Source: Microbacterium testaceum (lineage in GTDB: Bacteria > Actinomycetota > Actinomycetes > Actinomycetales > Microbacteriaceae). From it: a stretch of DNA of 64,000 bases. The stretch is from the NCBI RefSeq assembly GCF_020781835.1, contig NZ_JAJGNJ010000001.1, forward strand, positions 310,001 to 374,000. Reading direction: 5' to 3'. Positions 33,777 through 42,507 of the stretch are shown here, piece by piece; position 1 is the first letter of the stretch; every line of letters starts with the position of its first letter. Below the pieces are notes generated by a model. That model searched no databases and was not told the DNA's origin. It saw nothing but the letters and a program-made list of their open reading frames with translations. The translations under genes were made by a program, and so were the position numbers.

Positions 33777-35093
33777 TCAGCGCGGCAGCACTCCCCCGAC
33801 ATGGCGGATCGTGCGTCCGCGCTCGACGACGATCGCGATGCCCCCGACCAGCCACAGCGGCACCTGGGTGAGGAACGCCCAGCGGAAGGCATCCAGGGAG
33901 TACGTCTCGGGGGTGCCGGCGCCCTGGACGTCCATCGCGACTCCGATGAAGAGGATCGCGAGGAGTGCGGCGAGGAATCCGCCACCGTTGACGATGCCGG
34001 TCGCCGTGCTGAGGCGGTGACTCGGAGTGAACGTGCGCGCGTGGTCGAACGCGATCATCGAGGCCGGACCACCGGTGGACAGCGCGAACATCAGCACCAC
34101 CAGAAGCCACAGGGGCGCCTGCCCCGGCCAGACGATCACGACGATCCAGACGACGGCTTGGAACACGACCGTGGGAAGCACCAGCCATCGGGAGCGTCGA
34201 GATGGATGCCGGCTCGACAGTGCCCCGATCACCGGACCGCTCAGGATGCTGAACAGCACCAGGGACGTCATCACGAGCGACGCCGTCGGCGGGGCGAGGC
34301 CCTCACCCGTGGTCAGGAACGGGAACCCCCACAGCAGCATGAACGCGGTGCCGGCGAACGGCGTGGTGAAGTGCGACCAGAACCCGAGTCGCGTGCCCGG
34401 GTGCGCCCACGACTCGCGGAATCCCTGCCGCAGATCGGCGGACGATTTCACGACGCGGATCGCTCCGGTCTGCGTGTCGACCGACGTGTCGACGGGGTCG
34501 TCCCGCCGTTCGGGCGGGCGATTGCGGATGATCGCGTACGTCAGCACCGCGAACAGCACGCCAAGTCCCGCAACGCTGCCGAACGCGACGCTCCAGCTCG
34601 TGGCGTGCAGCAGGGCGGCCAGCGGCACGACGGCGACGATCTGACCGAGCTGGCCGATGATGCCGGTGAGCTGCACGAGCACCGGGGCGCGCTGCGCCGG
34701 GAACCACGTCGCGATGACGCGCAGCACGCTCGGGAAGATCATCGCGTCGCCCGCCCCGATGAGAACGCGGGCCAGGATGCCGATCCCCACCGCATCGGCG
34801 AAGGCCATCACCAGCTGACCCGCCGCCATCAGCACCATGCCGATCGCGATCATGGGCCGCGCGCCGTAGCGGTCCAGCAGCAGGCCGACGGGGATCTGCA
34901 TCGCGCCGTACACGAACAGCTGGATGACGGCGAACATCGACAACGCCGACGCGTCCGCCTGGAAGCGCGTCGCGGCATCCACACCGACCGCTGACAGCGA
35001 CGTGCGGTTGATGATCGAGACGACGTACGCCAACACCCCGACCACCCACAGCGTCCACGTGCGCCAGCCGGGGCGTTCGAGGGTGCTGATCAC
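33777..35093 (-). CDS. MFS transporter
   Basis: A 438-residue protein with twelve predicted helices and the MFS motif between helices 2 and 3 (GLLLDRYGARPMIAIGMVL). It resembles anion/sugar-acid:cation symporter-type transporters (ACS-like), including the N-terminal VVSIINRTSLSAVGVDAATRF, similar to hexuronate or tartrate carriers. Substrate unassigned. The GTG at 35093 has AGGA upstream on the minus strand. It stands between the acetyltransferase and TetR genes on the same strand, with gaps of ~50 and ~110 bp. Confidence 0.82.
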   Translation of the reverse strand: MISTLERPGWRTWTLWVVGVLAYVVSIINRTSLSAVGVDAATRFQADASALSMFAVIQLFVYGAMQIPVGLLLDRYGARPMIAIGMVLMAAGQLVMAFADAVGIGILARVLIGAGDAMIFPSVLRVIATWFPAQRAPVLVQLTGIIGQLGQIVAVVPLAALLHATSWSVAFGSVAGLGVLFAVLTYAIIRNRPPERRDDPVDTSVDTQTGAIRVVKSSADLRQGFRESWAHPGTRLGFWSHFTTPFAGTAFMLLWGFPFLTTGEGLAPPTASLVMTSLVLFSILSGPVIGALSSRHPSRRSRWLVLPTVVFQAVVWIVVIVWPGQAPLWLLVVLMFALSTGGPASMIAFDHARTFTPSHRLSTATGIVNGGGFLAALLAILFIGVAMDVQGAGTPETYSLDAFRWAFLTQVPLWLVGGIAIVVERGRTIRHVGGVLPR

Positions 35094-35205
35094 GGCGAGT
35101 CCTGGGGGAGAGAGGGACGGATGCCACGGGAGGCGGCATCCCCCAGGCTAGCCGTGGGCACCGACACGGCGGGTCGATGCGACCTCGGTCGACGCCCCGC
35201 TCGCC

Positions 35206-35772
35206 TCAGTCCTCGGCGAGGACGTCGGACATTCCGGCGCGGACCGCGGCGAGGTGCTGCGTCAGCGGGGCACCTGCGTCGTCCGCCAGCCATTGCTCGA
35301 GCGCGATCTGCAGCAGCTCGACCGCGACTCCCGCGGTGACGCGCGCCGCGAAAGGATCGGCGCCGCGGGCGATGTATCCGTCGCGCAGGGCGTCACGGAG
35401 GTCGGCCTGCTTCTGGAGGTCGCGCTCGCGCAGCGCCGGCTCGGACTCGATGAAGCGGCGAGCGGCCTGCATCTGCGCGCGCCGCGGCTCGAACCGCTCG
35501 GCGGCGAGGCGGTGGAAACCCTCCCAGGCGATGGCGAACGGTGTCGCACCAGCGGGCGCGGCGGCGACCGCAGCCGCGGCGAGCGCGGGGATCTCGTCGT
35601 CGCCGAAGAACACCTCGCGCTTGTCGCTGAAATGCCGGAAGAACGTGCGACGCGTGAGTCCGGCCCGTTCGACGATGGCGGGCACCGTGGTCGCGTCGAA
35701 ACCTCGCTCGGCGAAGAGTTCGAGCGCTGCGGAGCGGAGCCGCTCCCTCGTGTCCGGTGCCCACCTCGCCAT
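35206..35772 (-). CDS. TetR-family transcriptional regulator
   Basis: A 188-residue TetR repressor: helix-turn-helix in TVPAIVERAGLTRRTFFRHF (residues ~31-50), then a helical ligand domain. ATG 35772 is chosen because MARW begins the family; an in-frame ATG at 35784 is an alternative. It is divergent from a quinone-reductase-like gene, and two copies of a GACACTCAGTGTC-type palindrome lie between them, so it probably represses itself and that enzyme until an electrophile or aromatic ligand binds. Confidence 0.88.
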   Translation of the reverse strand: MARWAPDTRERLRSAALELFAERGFDATTVPAIVERAGLTRRTFFRHFSDKREVFFGDDEIPALAAAAVAAAPAGATPFAIAWEGFHRLAAERFEPRRAQMQAARRFIESEPALRERDLQKQADLRDALRDGYIARGADPFAARVTAGVAVELLQIALEQWLADDAGAPLTQHLAAVRAGMSDVLAED

Positions 35773-35791
35773 GTCGACGAGCATAAGTGAT

Positions 35792-35836
35792 GACTCGCAG
35801 TGTCATCGATGGACTACAGTGAAGACACTCAGTGTC
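35792..35836. promoter_or_regulatory. Twin TetR operators
   Basis: GACACTCAGTGTC (35824-35836) is a perfect 6-1-6 palindrome; GACTCGCAGTGTC (35792-35804) is a close copy 32 bp upstream. Both are followed by ATC. They lie between the divergent TetR and quinone-reductase genes and flank a TACAGT -10 box (35815-35820). Confidence 0.7.
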
Positions 35837-35856
35837 ATCACGCGTGGGAGGCATCC

Positions 35857-36975
35857 ATGTCCGTTCACTCCGCCGCCGTGCTGCCCGCCCCGCGCGCGCC
35901 GCTCGACGTGGTCAGCGCGACCGTCCCGCAGCCGGCCGCCGACGAGATCCTCGTGCGGGTGCGCGCCGTGGGGATCAACCCCGTCGACTGGGTCATCCAG
36001 GGCACGAGCCGGGTCACGTACCGCTGGCTGCGGACCCCCGCGGTCCTCGGGTCCGACGTCGCCGGCGAGGTCGTCGCGGTCGGCTCGGGCGTGACGCGGT
36101 TCCGCGTCGGCCAACGCGTGTTCGGTCTCGCCACCGGAACCGACCGCGGCCGCGATCCCCTGCGCGAAGGCGCGTTCCAGGAGTACACGGTCCTGCTCGA
36201 ACGCCTCGCCGCCCCCCTCCCCGACGCGCTGTCCGACGAGCAGGCCGCCGTCTTCCCACTCGGCGTGTCGACCGCCGCCTGCGCGCTGTTCCAGCCCGCC
36301 CACCTGGGACTCCGGATGCCGACCGGCGAGACGGCGGACGGTCAGGGCGGCGTCGTGGTGGTGTGGGGCGGATCGACCAGCGTCGGGATGAACGCCATCC
36401 AGCTCGCCCGCGCCGCGGGGTACGACGTCGTCTCCACGGCCTCGCCGCGCAATGCTCCGACCGTCCGGTCCCTCGGCGCCGACGCGGTGGTCGACTACCG
36501 CGCTGCGACCGCCGTCGACGACCTCGTCGCCGCGATCGGAGGCCGCCCGGTCGTCGGCGCGGTCGCCCTCGGCGCGGGTTCGACCGACGCGTGCATCGAG
36601 GTCCTCCGTCGCACCGGCGGCACGCGGCTGGCCATGGCGAGCACGCCCGTGTCCCTCGCGGAGCTCGTCGGTCGGCGGCACCTCTTCCCCGCGATGCTCC
36701 CCGTCTTCACGCGCATCGGTCTGACCACGGTCCGGTCGACACTCCGCGCCCGACGCGCCGGCATCCGGGCGGGGTTCGTGTGGGGCAGCAGCCTGCGCGA
36801 CGACGAGGTCGGACCGACGCTGTGGGGTGCGGTGATCCCGCGCGCGCTCGCCGACGGGAGCCTCCGCCCGATGCCGGAACCGCTCGTCGTCGGTGAGGGC
36901 CTCGCGGAGATCCAGGGCGCGCTCGACCGTCAGCGGGCCGGGGTCTCGGCATCCAAGCTGGTCGTCCGCGTGTAG
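35857..36975 (+). CDS. Quinone-oxidoreductase-like MDR-family dehydrogenase
   Basis: A 372-residue medium-chain dehydrogenase/reductase. It shows the N-terminal GroES-like fold (EILVRVRAVGINPVDWVIQG), GSDVAGEVVAVGSGV, and a Rossmann region (VVVVWGGSTSVGMNAIQLAR). Zinc-binding cysteines are absent, so it belongs to the zinc-independent quinone oxidoreductase branch that reduces quinones or enones with NADPH. ATG 35857 has GGGAGG upstream. It is controlled by the divergent TetR gene, as judged from the operators. Confidence 0.85.
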   Translation: MSVHSAAVLPAPRAPLDVVSATVPQPAADEILVRVRAVGINPVDWVIQGTSRVTYRWLRTPAVLGSDVAGEVVAVGSGVTRFRVGQRVFGLATGTDRGRDPLREGAFQEYTVLLERLAAPLPDALSDEQAAVFPLGVSTAACALFQPAHLGLRMPTGETADGQGGVVVVWGGSTSVGMNAIQLARAAGYDVVSTASPRNAPTVRSLGADAVVDYRAATAVDDLVAAIGGRPVVGAVALGAGSTDACIEVLRRTGGTRLAMASTPVSLAELVGRRHLFPAMLPVFTRIGLTTVRSTLRARRAGIRAGFVWGSSLRDDEVGPTLWGAVIPRALADGSLRPMPEPLVVGEGLAEIQGALDRQRAGVSASKLVVRV

Positions 36976-37123
36976 CTCGCGGGCCGCGTGCCGTTCAGCG
37001 GGGTGGGGCGGGGGCGAGGGTGTGCAGGTCACCGCAGACACCATCCGATGCCACACGGCGCAATGCGGATCGTCGTTCCGCGGCATCCGGGAGTAGGTTC
37101 GCACCGATCGACCGGAGGACCGT

Positions 37124-38326
37124 ATGAGCATTCAGACCACCACCGCCGGCAGCCTTCCCCGGACGGATGCCCTCATCGCCGCGAACGCCGCACGCACGTT
37201 CGCCGAGGACGGCTTCACCTTCGCCCCGGGGGACGCCGCCTTCGACGCGCTCGTGGACGACGCGGTCGCCGACGTCGTTCGGCGGCAGCGCGAGGCGGGC
37301 ATCACGCTCGTCGGCGACGGCGAGTTCGGCAAGGCCATGTCGAACGCCGTCGACTACGGCGCCTGGTGGTCGTACTCGTTCCAGCGGGTTAGCGGCCTCT
37401 CGCTCACCGAGGTCAACGCCTTCAACGAGCAGCCGGTGCGCTCCGGACCGGGCCACGTGCGCCTGACGTCGTTCGCCGACCGCCGCGACCGCGAGCTGTT
37501 CGCGGAGGCGTACACGAGCCCCGACAGCGGTATCGCGACCGGCAAGGTCGCCACCGCCTTTCCCACCACGACCGGCCCGATCGCGTACCGCGGCGCCTCC
37601 GCCGTCGCGTCGGACATCCAGCACCTCACCGCGGCGCTCGGCGAGGGCGAGACGGGGTTCCTCACCGCGATCGCCCCGGGCAGCGCTGCGCGCGTGCGCA
37701 ACGAGTACTACACCACCGACGAGGAGCACCTGTTCGCGTGGGCGGACGCTCTGCGCGAGGAGTACCGCGCGATCGTCGACGCGGGGCTCATCCTGCAGCT
37801 CGACGACCCGTCGCTCGCCGAGAGCTGGGACCAGATCAACCCGGCCCCCTCGGTCGCCGACTACGTCGCGTTCACCCGCACGCGGGTCGAGGCCCTGAAC
37901 CACGCTCTCGCGGGAATCCCCCGCGACCGCGTCCGCCTCCACCTGTGCTGGGGCTCGTGGCACGGTCCCCACGTGACCGACATCGAGCTCCGCGACATCC
38001 TGCCGGTCGTGCTCGAGGCGAACGTGGGACAGATCTCCTTCGAGGCGGCGAACGCGCGGCACGAGCACGAGTGGACGGTGTGGGCGGATGCCGACATCCC
38101 CGACGACCTGATCCTCGCCCCGGGCGTGGTGGGACACGCCACCAACGTCGTGGAGCACCCCGACCTGGTGGCCCAGCGGATCGAGCGCTTCGCCGGGATC
38201 GTCGGCGCCGACCGTGTCATCGCCTCGACCGACTGCGGCCTCGGCGGGCGCGTGCACCCGCAGATCGCCTGGGCGAAGCTCGAGGCCCTCGGCGAGGGTG
38301 CCCGCCGGGCGGCCGCGCGCGTCTGA
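37124..38326 (+). CDS. MetE C-terminal-like methionine synthase family protein
   Basis: A 400-residue protein of the cobalamin-independent methionine synthase II family (COG0620, catalytic half only). It shows the substrate loop TTTAGSLPRTDAL, zinc-ligand region HLCWGSWHGPH, and the C-terminal STDCGLGGRVHPQIAWAKL with the zinc cysteine. Stand-alone proteins of this size, like Bacillus YxjG, may methylate homocysteine from methylcobalamin-like or other donors rather than methyl-folate. GGAGGACC precedes the ATG; a TAGGTT box at 37094-37099 gives a short leader. purU lies downstream on the same strand, hinting at one-carbon metabolism. Confidence 0.82.
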   Translation: MSIQTTTAGSLPRTDALIAANAARTFAEDGFTFAPGDAAFDALVDDAVADVVRRQREAGITLVGDGEFGKAMSNAVDYGAWWSYSFQRVSGLSLTEVNAFNEQPVRSGPGHVRLTSFADRRDRELFAEAYTSPDSGIATGKVATAFPTTTGPIAYRGASAVASDIQHLTAALGEGETGFLTAIAPGSAARVRNEYYTTDEEHLFAWADALREEYRAIVDAGLILQLDDPSLAESWDQINPAPSVADYVAFTRTRVEALNHALAGIPRDRVRLHLCWGSWHGPHVTDIELRDILPVVLEANVGQISFEAANARHEHEWTVWADADIPDDLILAPGVVGHATNVVEHPDLVAQRIERFAGIVGADRVIASTDCGLGGRVHPQIAWAKLEALGEGARRAAARV

Positions 38327-38482
38327 CGCCGGGTTCGGAGCGGTCGCGTCGGTCCCGGGCGCTGCGAATGGCCCGGGGGCGATGCCCGGCCCGCGCGGCC
38401 GCCCGTGGCCTCGGGGGCGATGCCAGGCCCCGAACCGACGGGCGTGTCCGCGGTGGCCGCCCGGGCACGGCAGAATGGTTCG

Positions 38483-39370
38483 ATGGTCTCCGCGAGCCCC
38501 CACCTGCAGCCCGATCACGCGTGCCTCATCGTCCACGGCAGCGACACCCCCGGGATCATCGCCGCGGTCTCGGCTCTCATCGCTCGCCAGGGCGGCAACA
38601 TCGTCGCCTTCGACCAGTACTCCGACGGCACCCGCGGCGGGGCGTACTTCCAGCGGGTGGTCTTCCACCGCCCCGATCTCGCGGCATCCCTGCCCGAGAT
38701 CGAGGCCGACCTCGATCGCACGCTCAGCGACGGCTTCGACCTGGAGTGGAAGCTCACCGACCTGTCCACGCCGAAGCGCATGGCCATCCTCGCCTCCAAG
38801 CAGGACCACTGCCTGCTCGACCTGCTCTGGCGCCACCGCCGCGGCGACCTCCCGGTCAGCGTGCCGATGGTCGTGTCGAACCACACCACCTCTGCCGAGG
38901 ACGTCCGCTCGTTCGGCGTGCCGTTCTTCCACGTCCCGTCGACGCCGGGTCCCGACAAGTCGGCATCCGAAGCACGCATCCTGGAACTGCTCGTCGGCAA
39001 CGTCGACTTCGTCGTGCTCGCCCGCTACATGCAGATCCTCTCGCCCGACTTCCTCGAGAAGATCGGGGTCCCGGTGATCAACATCCACCACTCGTTCCTG
39101 CCCGCCTTCATCGGGGCGGAGCCGTACAAGAAGGCCAAGGAGCGCGGCGTCAAGCTCATCGGCGCGACCTCGCACTACGTCACGAGCGACCTCGACGAGG
39201 GCCCGATCATCGAGCAGGACACCATCCGCGTCACCCACGCCGACTCGGCCGCCGAGCTCGCCCGTCGCGGCGCCGACGTCGAACGTCAGGTGCTCTCCCG
39301 GGCCGTGCTGTGGCACGCCGAGGATCGCATCATCCGCCACGGCAACCACACGATCGTGTTCACGTCCTGA
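38483..39370 (+). CDS. purU: Formyltetrahydrofolate deformylase
   Basis: A 295-residue protein with an N-terminal ACT domain (residues ~10-90: ACLIVHGSDTPGIIAAVSAL) and a formyltransferase-fold hydrolase domain. Catalytic residues are visible in INIHHSFLPAF (Asn, His) and TSDLDEGPIIEQD (Asp). It releases formate from 10-formyl-THF and balances one-carbon pools. ATG 38483 is six bases after CAGAAT, consistent with a leaderless transcript. Confidence 0.95.
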   Translation: MVSASPHLQPDHACLIVHGSDTPGIIAAVSALIARQGGNIVAFDQYSDGTRGGAYFQRVVFHRPDLAASLPEIEADLDRTLSDGFDLEWKLTDLSTPKRMAILASKQDHCLLDLLWRHRRGDLPVSVPMVVSNHTTSAEDVRSFGVPFFHVPSTPGPDKSASEARILELLVGNVDFVVLARYMQILSPDFLEKIGVPVINIHHSFLPAFIGAEPYKKAKERGVKLIGATSHYVTSDLDEGPIIEQDTIRVTHADSAAELARRGADVERQVLSRAVLWHAEDRIIRHGNHTIVFTS

Positions 39371-39436
39371 CGCGCTGCCCCACCCCGGGGCGCGTGGCGT
39401 GCGGAGCGTGACGCTTCGTCGCAGAACACGGGCCCG

Positions 39437-40405
39437 TCAGAACACGTACTCCATCAGCTCCACACCGAGGACGCGGAACGCGTCGTGCGCGCGGAGACGG
39501 TGCGCGATCGAGAGATCGTCGAAGTTCACGATGAGCGCGTAGGCGACGCCGGCGCGGGGGCCGCCGAGCACGCCGGCCTCGGCGCGCACGCCCTCGGAAC
39601 GCCCGGTCTTGTTGACGAAGAGCAGCCCGTGACGATCGTTCTCGTGCGCGAACGGATCGAGACCGGTCGCGGATGCCACGAGCGACAGGTCGTGGTTCAG
39701 GCTCAGCCACTCGGCCACCTGGGCGCTCACGCCCGGCGACACCACCGTCGAGTTGACCAGACCTGCGAACACCGCCGCCATCTCGCGCGCGGTGGACAGC
39801 GCGACGTGCGGGGCGTCGTCGGGTCCGCGATCATCGCGGAACCGGTCGAGCAGGGCGGTACGGCGCAGCCCGAGCTGCTCGATACGCGAACGAACCGAGG
39901 GCAGTCCGACCCGCTGCAGCAGCGCGTTGGCGGCCAGCGCGTCGCCGGCCGAAGCCGCCAGGACCGCCGCGTCCGCCAGGGGGAGCGCGGGGGCCTTCAG
40001 GTGCTGCCAGACTCCCCCCGCCGTCGCGCTGTGCACCGTGGCGCGGTCGACGATCTCGAGCGCGTCGACGCGGCCCGCCTCGATCGCGGCCGCCACCTCG
40101 ATCAGCAGCGGGACGACTCCCAGCCCCCCGACCGGCAGGGTGACGAAGTCATCGCCCTCGAGCACCGCCGAGCCGCCGTCGAGGTCGTCGATGCGCACCG
40201 ACACCTTCGCCCCGGATGCCGCGAGCTCGTCCAGCGCGCGGAGCGTCGCCGTGAACGACCGGCGTCCCGCCGCGGCGCGCCGAGGCAGGCGACGCGGTCC
40301 CTTCCGTGCGGACCCGCGGAGGGCCGGAGCGTCGCGTCGCGACGACTCCACAGGCCCCCCGGCGGGCTCGGGTGCGGCAGGCTCGGGAACCGGTGGCATG
40401 CCCAC
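39437..40405 (-). CDS. Beta-lactamase-like protein lacking the catalytic Ser-x-x-Lys
   Basis: A 322-residue protein with the fold pattern of class A beta-lactamase/serine hydrolases: an Arg-rich N-terminus without clear signal peptide, the position of helix 2 (VTLPVGGLGVVPLLIEVAAA), an S-D-N-like region (AASAGDALAANALLQRVGL) and a C-terminal K-T-G (FVNKTGRSEGVRAEAGVL). Where S-x-x-K is required it reads V-G-G-L, and S-D-N is G-D-A, so acyl-enzyme chemistry is unlikely. KTG alone is retained. It may be a binding or scaffold relative. GTG 40405 has GGAAGGAG upstream on the minus strand, and it is 42 bp after the M13 peptidase gene, probably in one unit. Confidence 0.75.
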   Translation of the reverse strand: MGMPPVPEPAAPEPAGGPVESSRRDAPALRGSARKGPRRLPRRAAAGRRSFTATLRALDELAASGAKVSVRIDDLDGGSAVLEGDDFVTLPVGGLGVVPLLIEVAAAIEAGRVDALEIVDRATVHSATAGGVWQHLKAPALPLADAAVLAASAGDALAANALLQRVGLPSVRSRIEQLGLRRTALLDRFRDDRGPDDAPHVALSTAREMAAVFAGLVNSTVVSPGVSAQVAEWLSLNHDLSLVASATGLDPFAHENDRHGLLFVNKTGRSEGVRAEAGVLGGPRAGVAYALIVNFDDLSIAHRLRAHDAFRVLGVELMEYVF

Positions 40406-40447
40406 GAGCGTGGCTCCTTCCGGGTCAGAAGAGCAACAAACGCGACC

Positions 40448-42421
40448 TCACCAAATGGTGACGCGCTGGTCGGCGTCGAGCCACAGGGCGTCCGCCTCGG
40501 TGACCTCGAACGCGTCGTAGAACGCGTCGATGTTACGCACGATCTGGTTGCAGCGGAACTCGTTCGGCGAGTGCGGGTCGATCGTCAGCAGCCGGATGGT
40601 CTCGGCATCCCGGCCCTTCTGCTGCCAGATCTGCGCCCAACTGAGCAACAGCCTCTGGATGCCGCTGTACCCGTCGACCACGGGGCCGTCGGCCGGCTGG
40701 TCCTCGCCGAGCGACAGCCGGTAGGCGCGGATCGCGATGCCCAGGCCCCCGAGGTCGCCGATGTTCTCGCCGATCGTGAGGGCGCCGTTGACGTGGTGCT
40801 CCTCGCTCAGCCCCTGGGGAACGAGCGCCTCGTACTGGGCGATGAGCGCCTTGGTGCGCTCCTCGAACGCCGAGCGATCGGCATCCGTCCACCAGTCGCG
40901 CAGCGACCCGTCGCCGTCGAACCGGCTCCCCTGGTCGTCGAACCCGTGCCCGATCTCGTGGCCGATGACCGCACCGATACCGCCGTAGTTGGCGGCCGCA
41001 TCGCGCTCGGCGTCGAAGAAGGGGTACTGCAGGATCGCCGCGGGGAACACGATCTCGTTCATGAGCGGGTTGTAGTACGCGTTGACGGTCTGCGGCGTCA
41101 TGTACCACTCGTCCCGGTCGATCGGCTGGCCGACCTTCGCGAGCTGACGGTCGTGCTCCCAGACGTGCGCGCGGCGGACGTTGCCGACGAGATCGGCCGC
41201 GTCGATCTCGAGCGCGGAGTAGTCCTTCCAGCGCACCGGGTAGCCGATCTTCGGCGTGAAGGCGTCGAGCTTGGCGAGGGCACGCTCGCGGGTCTCGGGC
41301 GTCATCCACTCCAGCGACTGGATCGACTCGCGGTACGCCTCGATGAGGTTGCGCACGAGCACGTCCATGGCATCCTTCGCCGCGGGCGGGAAGTGACGCT
41401 CGACGTACACCTTGCCGACGGCCTCGCCGAGCGCCGCCTCGACCAGGCCGACGCCGCGCTTCCACCGCTCGCGGTTGACCGGCACACCGGTGAGCTGCGT
41501 GCCGTAGAACGCGAAGTTCTCGGCCACGAACTCCTCCGACAGGAACGCCGCGGCGGAGTGCACGACGGCGAACCGCAGCCACGCCTTCCAGTCCTCGAGA
41601 CGGTCCTCGACGAGCAGCCCGCCGAGCGACTCGACGAAGCTCGGCTGGTACACCACGACCTCGGCGAAGGCGTCCTCGTGTCCGGGGGCCACACCCGTGC
41701 GCCACGGCACGAGATCGAGGCCGGCGAGACCGACCATCTCGTCCCACGTGCGCAGGTTGTACGTCTTCACCGCGTCACGGCTGTCCTCGCGCGACCAGTG
41801 GTGCGTCGCGAGCTCGGTCTCGAGCGCGAAGACGCGGTCGGCGGATGCCTCGGGCTCGGCGACCCCGGCCAGGCCGAACATGCGCTCGATGTGCGCGCGG
41901 TACGCGGCGCGCGTCTCGGCGAAGTTGTCGAGGCGGTAGTAGCTCTCGTCGGGGAGCGACAGACCGCCCTGGTAGATCACCGGCACGTAACGGGTGGGGT
42001 CGCCCGGATCGGGCTCGACGAAGAGCGTGAGCAGTCCGCTCACGCCGTCGCGCTCGAGCTCTCCGACGAGCCGGAGGAAGCCGGCGATATCGGACACGTC
42101 ATCGACGCGCGCGAGCTGGTCGGCCAGCGGCGCCGCGCCCGCCTCTTCGATGCGGGCGGTGTCCATGAAGCTCGCGAACAGGTCGCCGATCTTGCGGGCT
42201 TCGCTGCCCGGTTCGGCCTGCTGCGACTCCTCCACGATGGTGCGCACGTCCTTCTCGGCCCGCTCGGCGATGAGATGGAAGCTGCCCCATCGGGCTTTGT
42301 CGTCGGGGATCTCTGTGCGCTCGAGCCAGCGGCCGTTCACGTGGCGGAACAGGTCGTCCTGCGGGCGGATCTCGTCGCTCAGTTCTTCGAGCGCGAGACC
42401 GGAGCGGGGGGTCTCGGTCAT
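40448..42421 (-). CDS. M13-family (neprilysin-like) zinc metallopeptidase
   Basis: A 657-residue peptidase with H-E-x-x-H in VIGHEIGHGFDDQGS (near residue 487), the third zinc ligand in TIGENIGDLGG, and the substrate-backbone motif NAYYNPLMNEIVFPAAI, all diagnostic of M13. No signal peptide is seen, so it is probably cytosolic like many bacterial PepO proteins, degrading peptides. TATCCT lies six bases before ATG 42421 on the minus strand (leaderless). The serine-hydrolase-like gene follows after 42 bp. Confidence 0.92.
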   Translation of the reverse strand: MTETPRSGLALEELSDEIRPQDDLFRHVNGRWLERTEIPDDKARWGSFHLIAERAEKDVRTIVEESQQAEPGSEARKIGDLFASFMDTARIEEAGAAPLADQLARVDDVSDIAGFLRLVGELERDGVSGLLTLFVEPDPGDPTRYVPVIYQGGLSLPDESYYRLDNFAETRAAYRAHIERMFGLAGVAEPEASADRVFALETELATHHWSREDSRDAVKTYNLRTWDEMVGLAGLDLVPWRTGVAPGHEDAFAEVVVYQPSFVESLGGLLVEDRLEDWKAWLRFAVVHSAAAFLSEEFVAENFAFYGTQLTGVPVNRERWKRGVGLVEAALGEAVGKVYVERHFPPAAKDAMDVLVRNLIEAYRESIQSLEWMTPETRERALAKLDAFTPKIGYPVRWKDYSALEIDAADLVGNVRRAHVWEHDRQLAKVGQPIDRDEWYMTPQTVNAYYNPLMNEIVFPAAILQYPFFDAERDAAANYGGIGAVIGHEIGHGFDDQGSRFDGDGSLRDWWTDADRSAFEERTKALIAQYEALVPQGLSEEHHVNGALTIGENIGDLGGLGIAIRAYRLSLGEDQPADGPVVDGYSGIQRLLLSWAQIWQQKGRDAETIRLLTIDPHSPNEFRCNQIVRNIDAFYDAFEVTEADALWLDADQRVTIW

Positions 42422-42507
42422 GCAGACAGGATATGTGCCCACGATCCACGACGGCTCCGGATGCCGGGCACACCGGCCGTGTCGGAGGCCCCCCTTAGGC
42501 TCGGACG

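Noticed and set aside
39437..40405. Functional class A beta-lactamase
   Set aside because: No Ser-x-x-Lys or S-D-N motif at the required positions.
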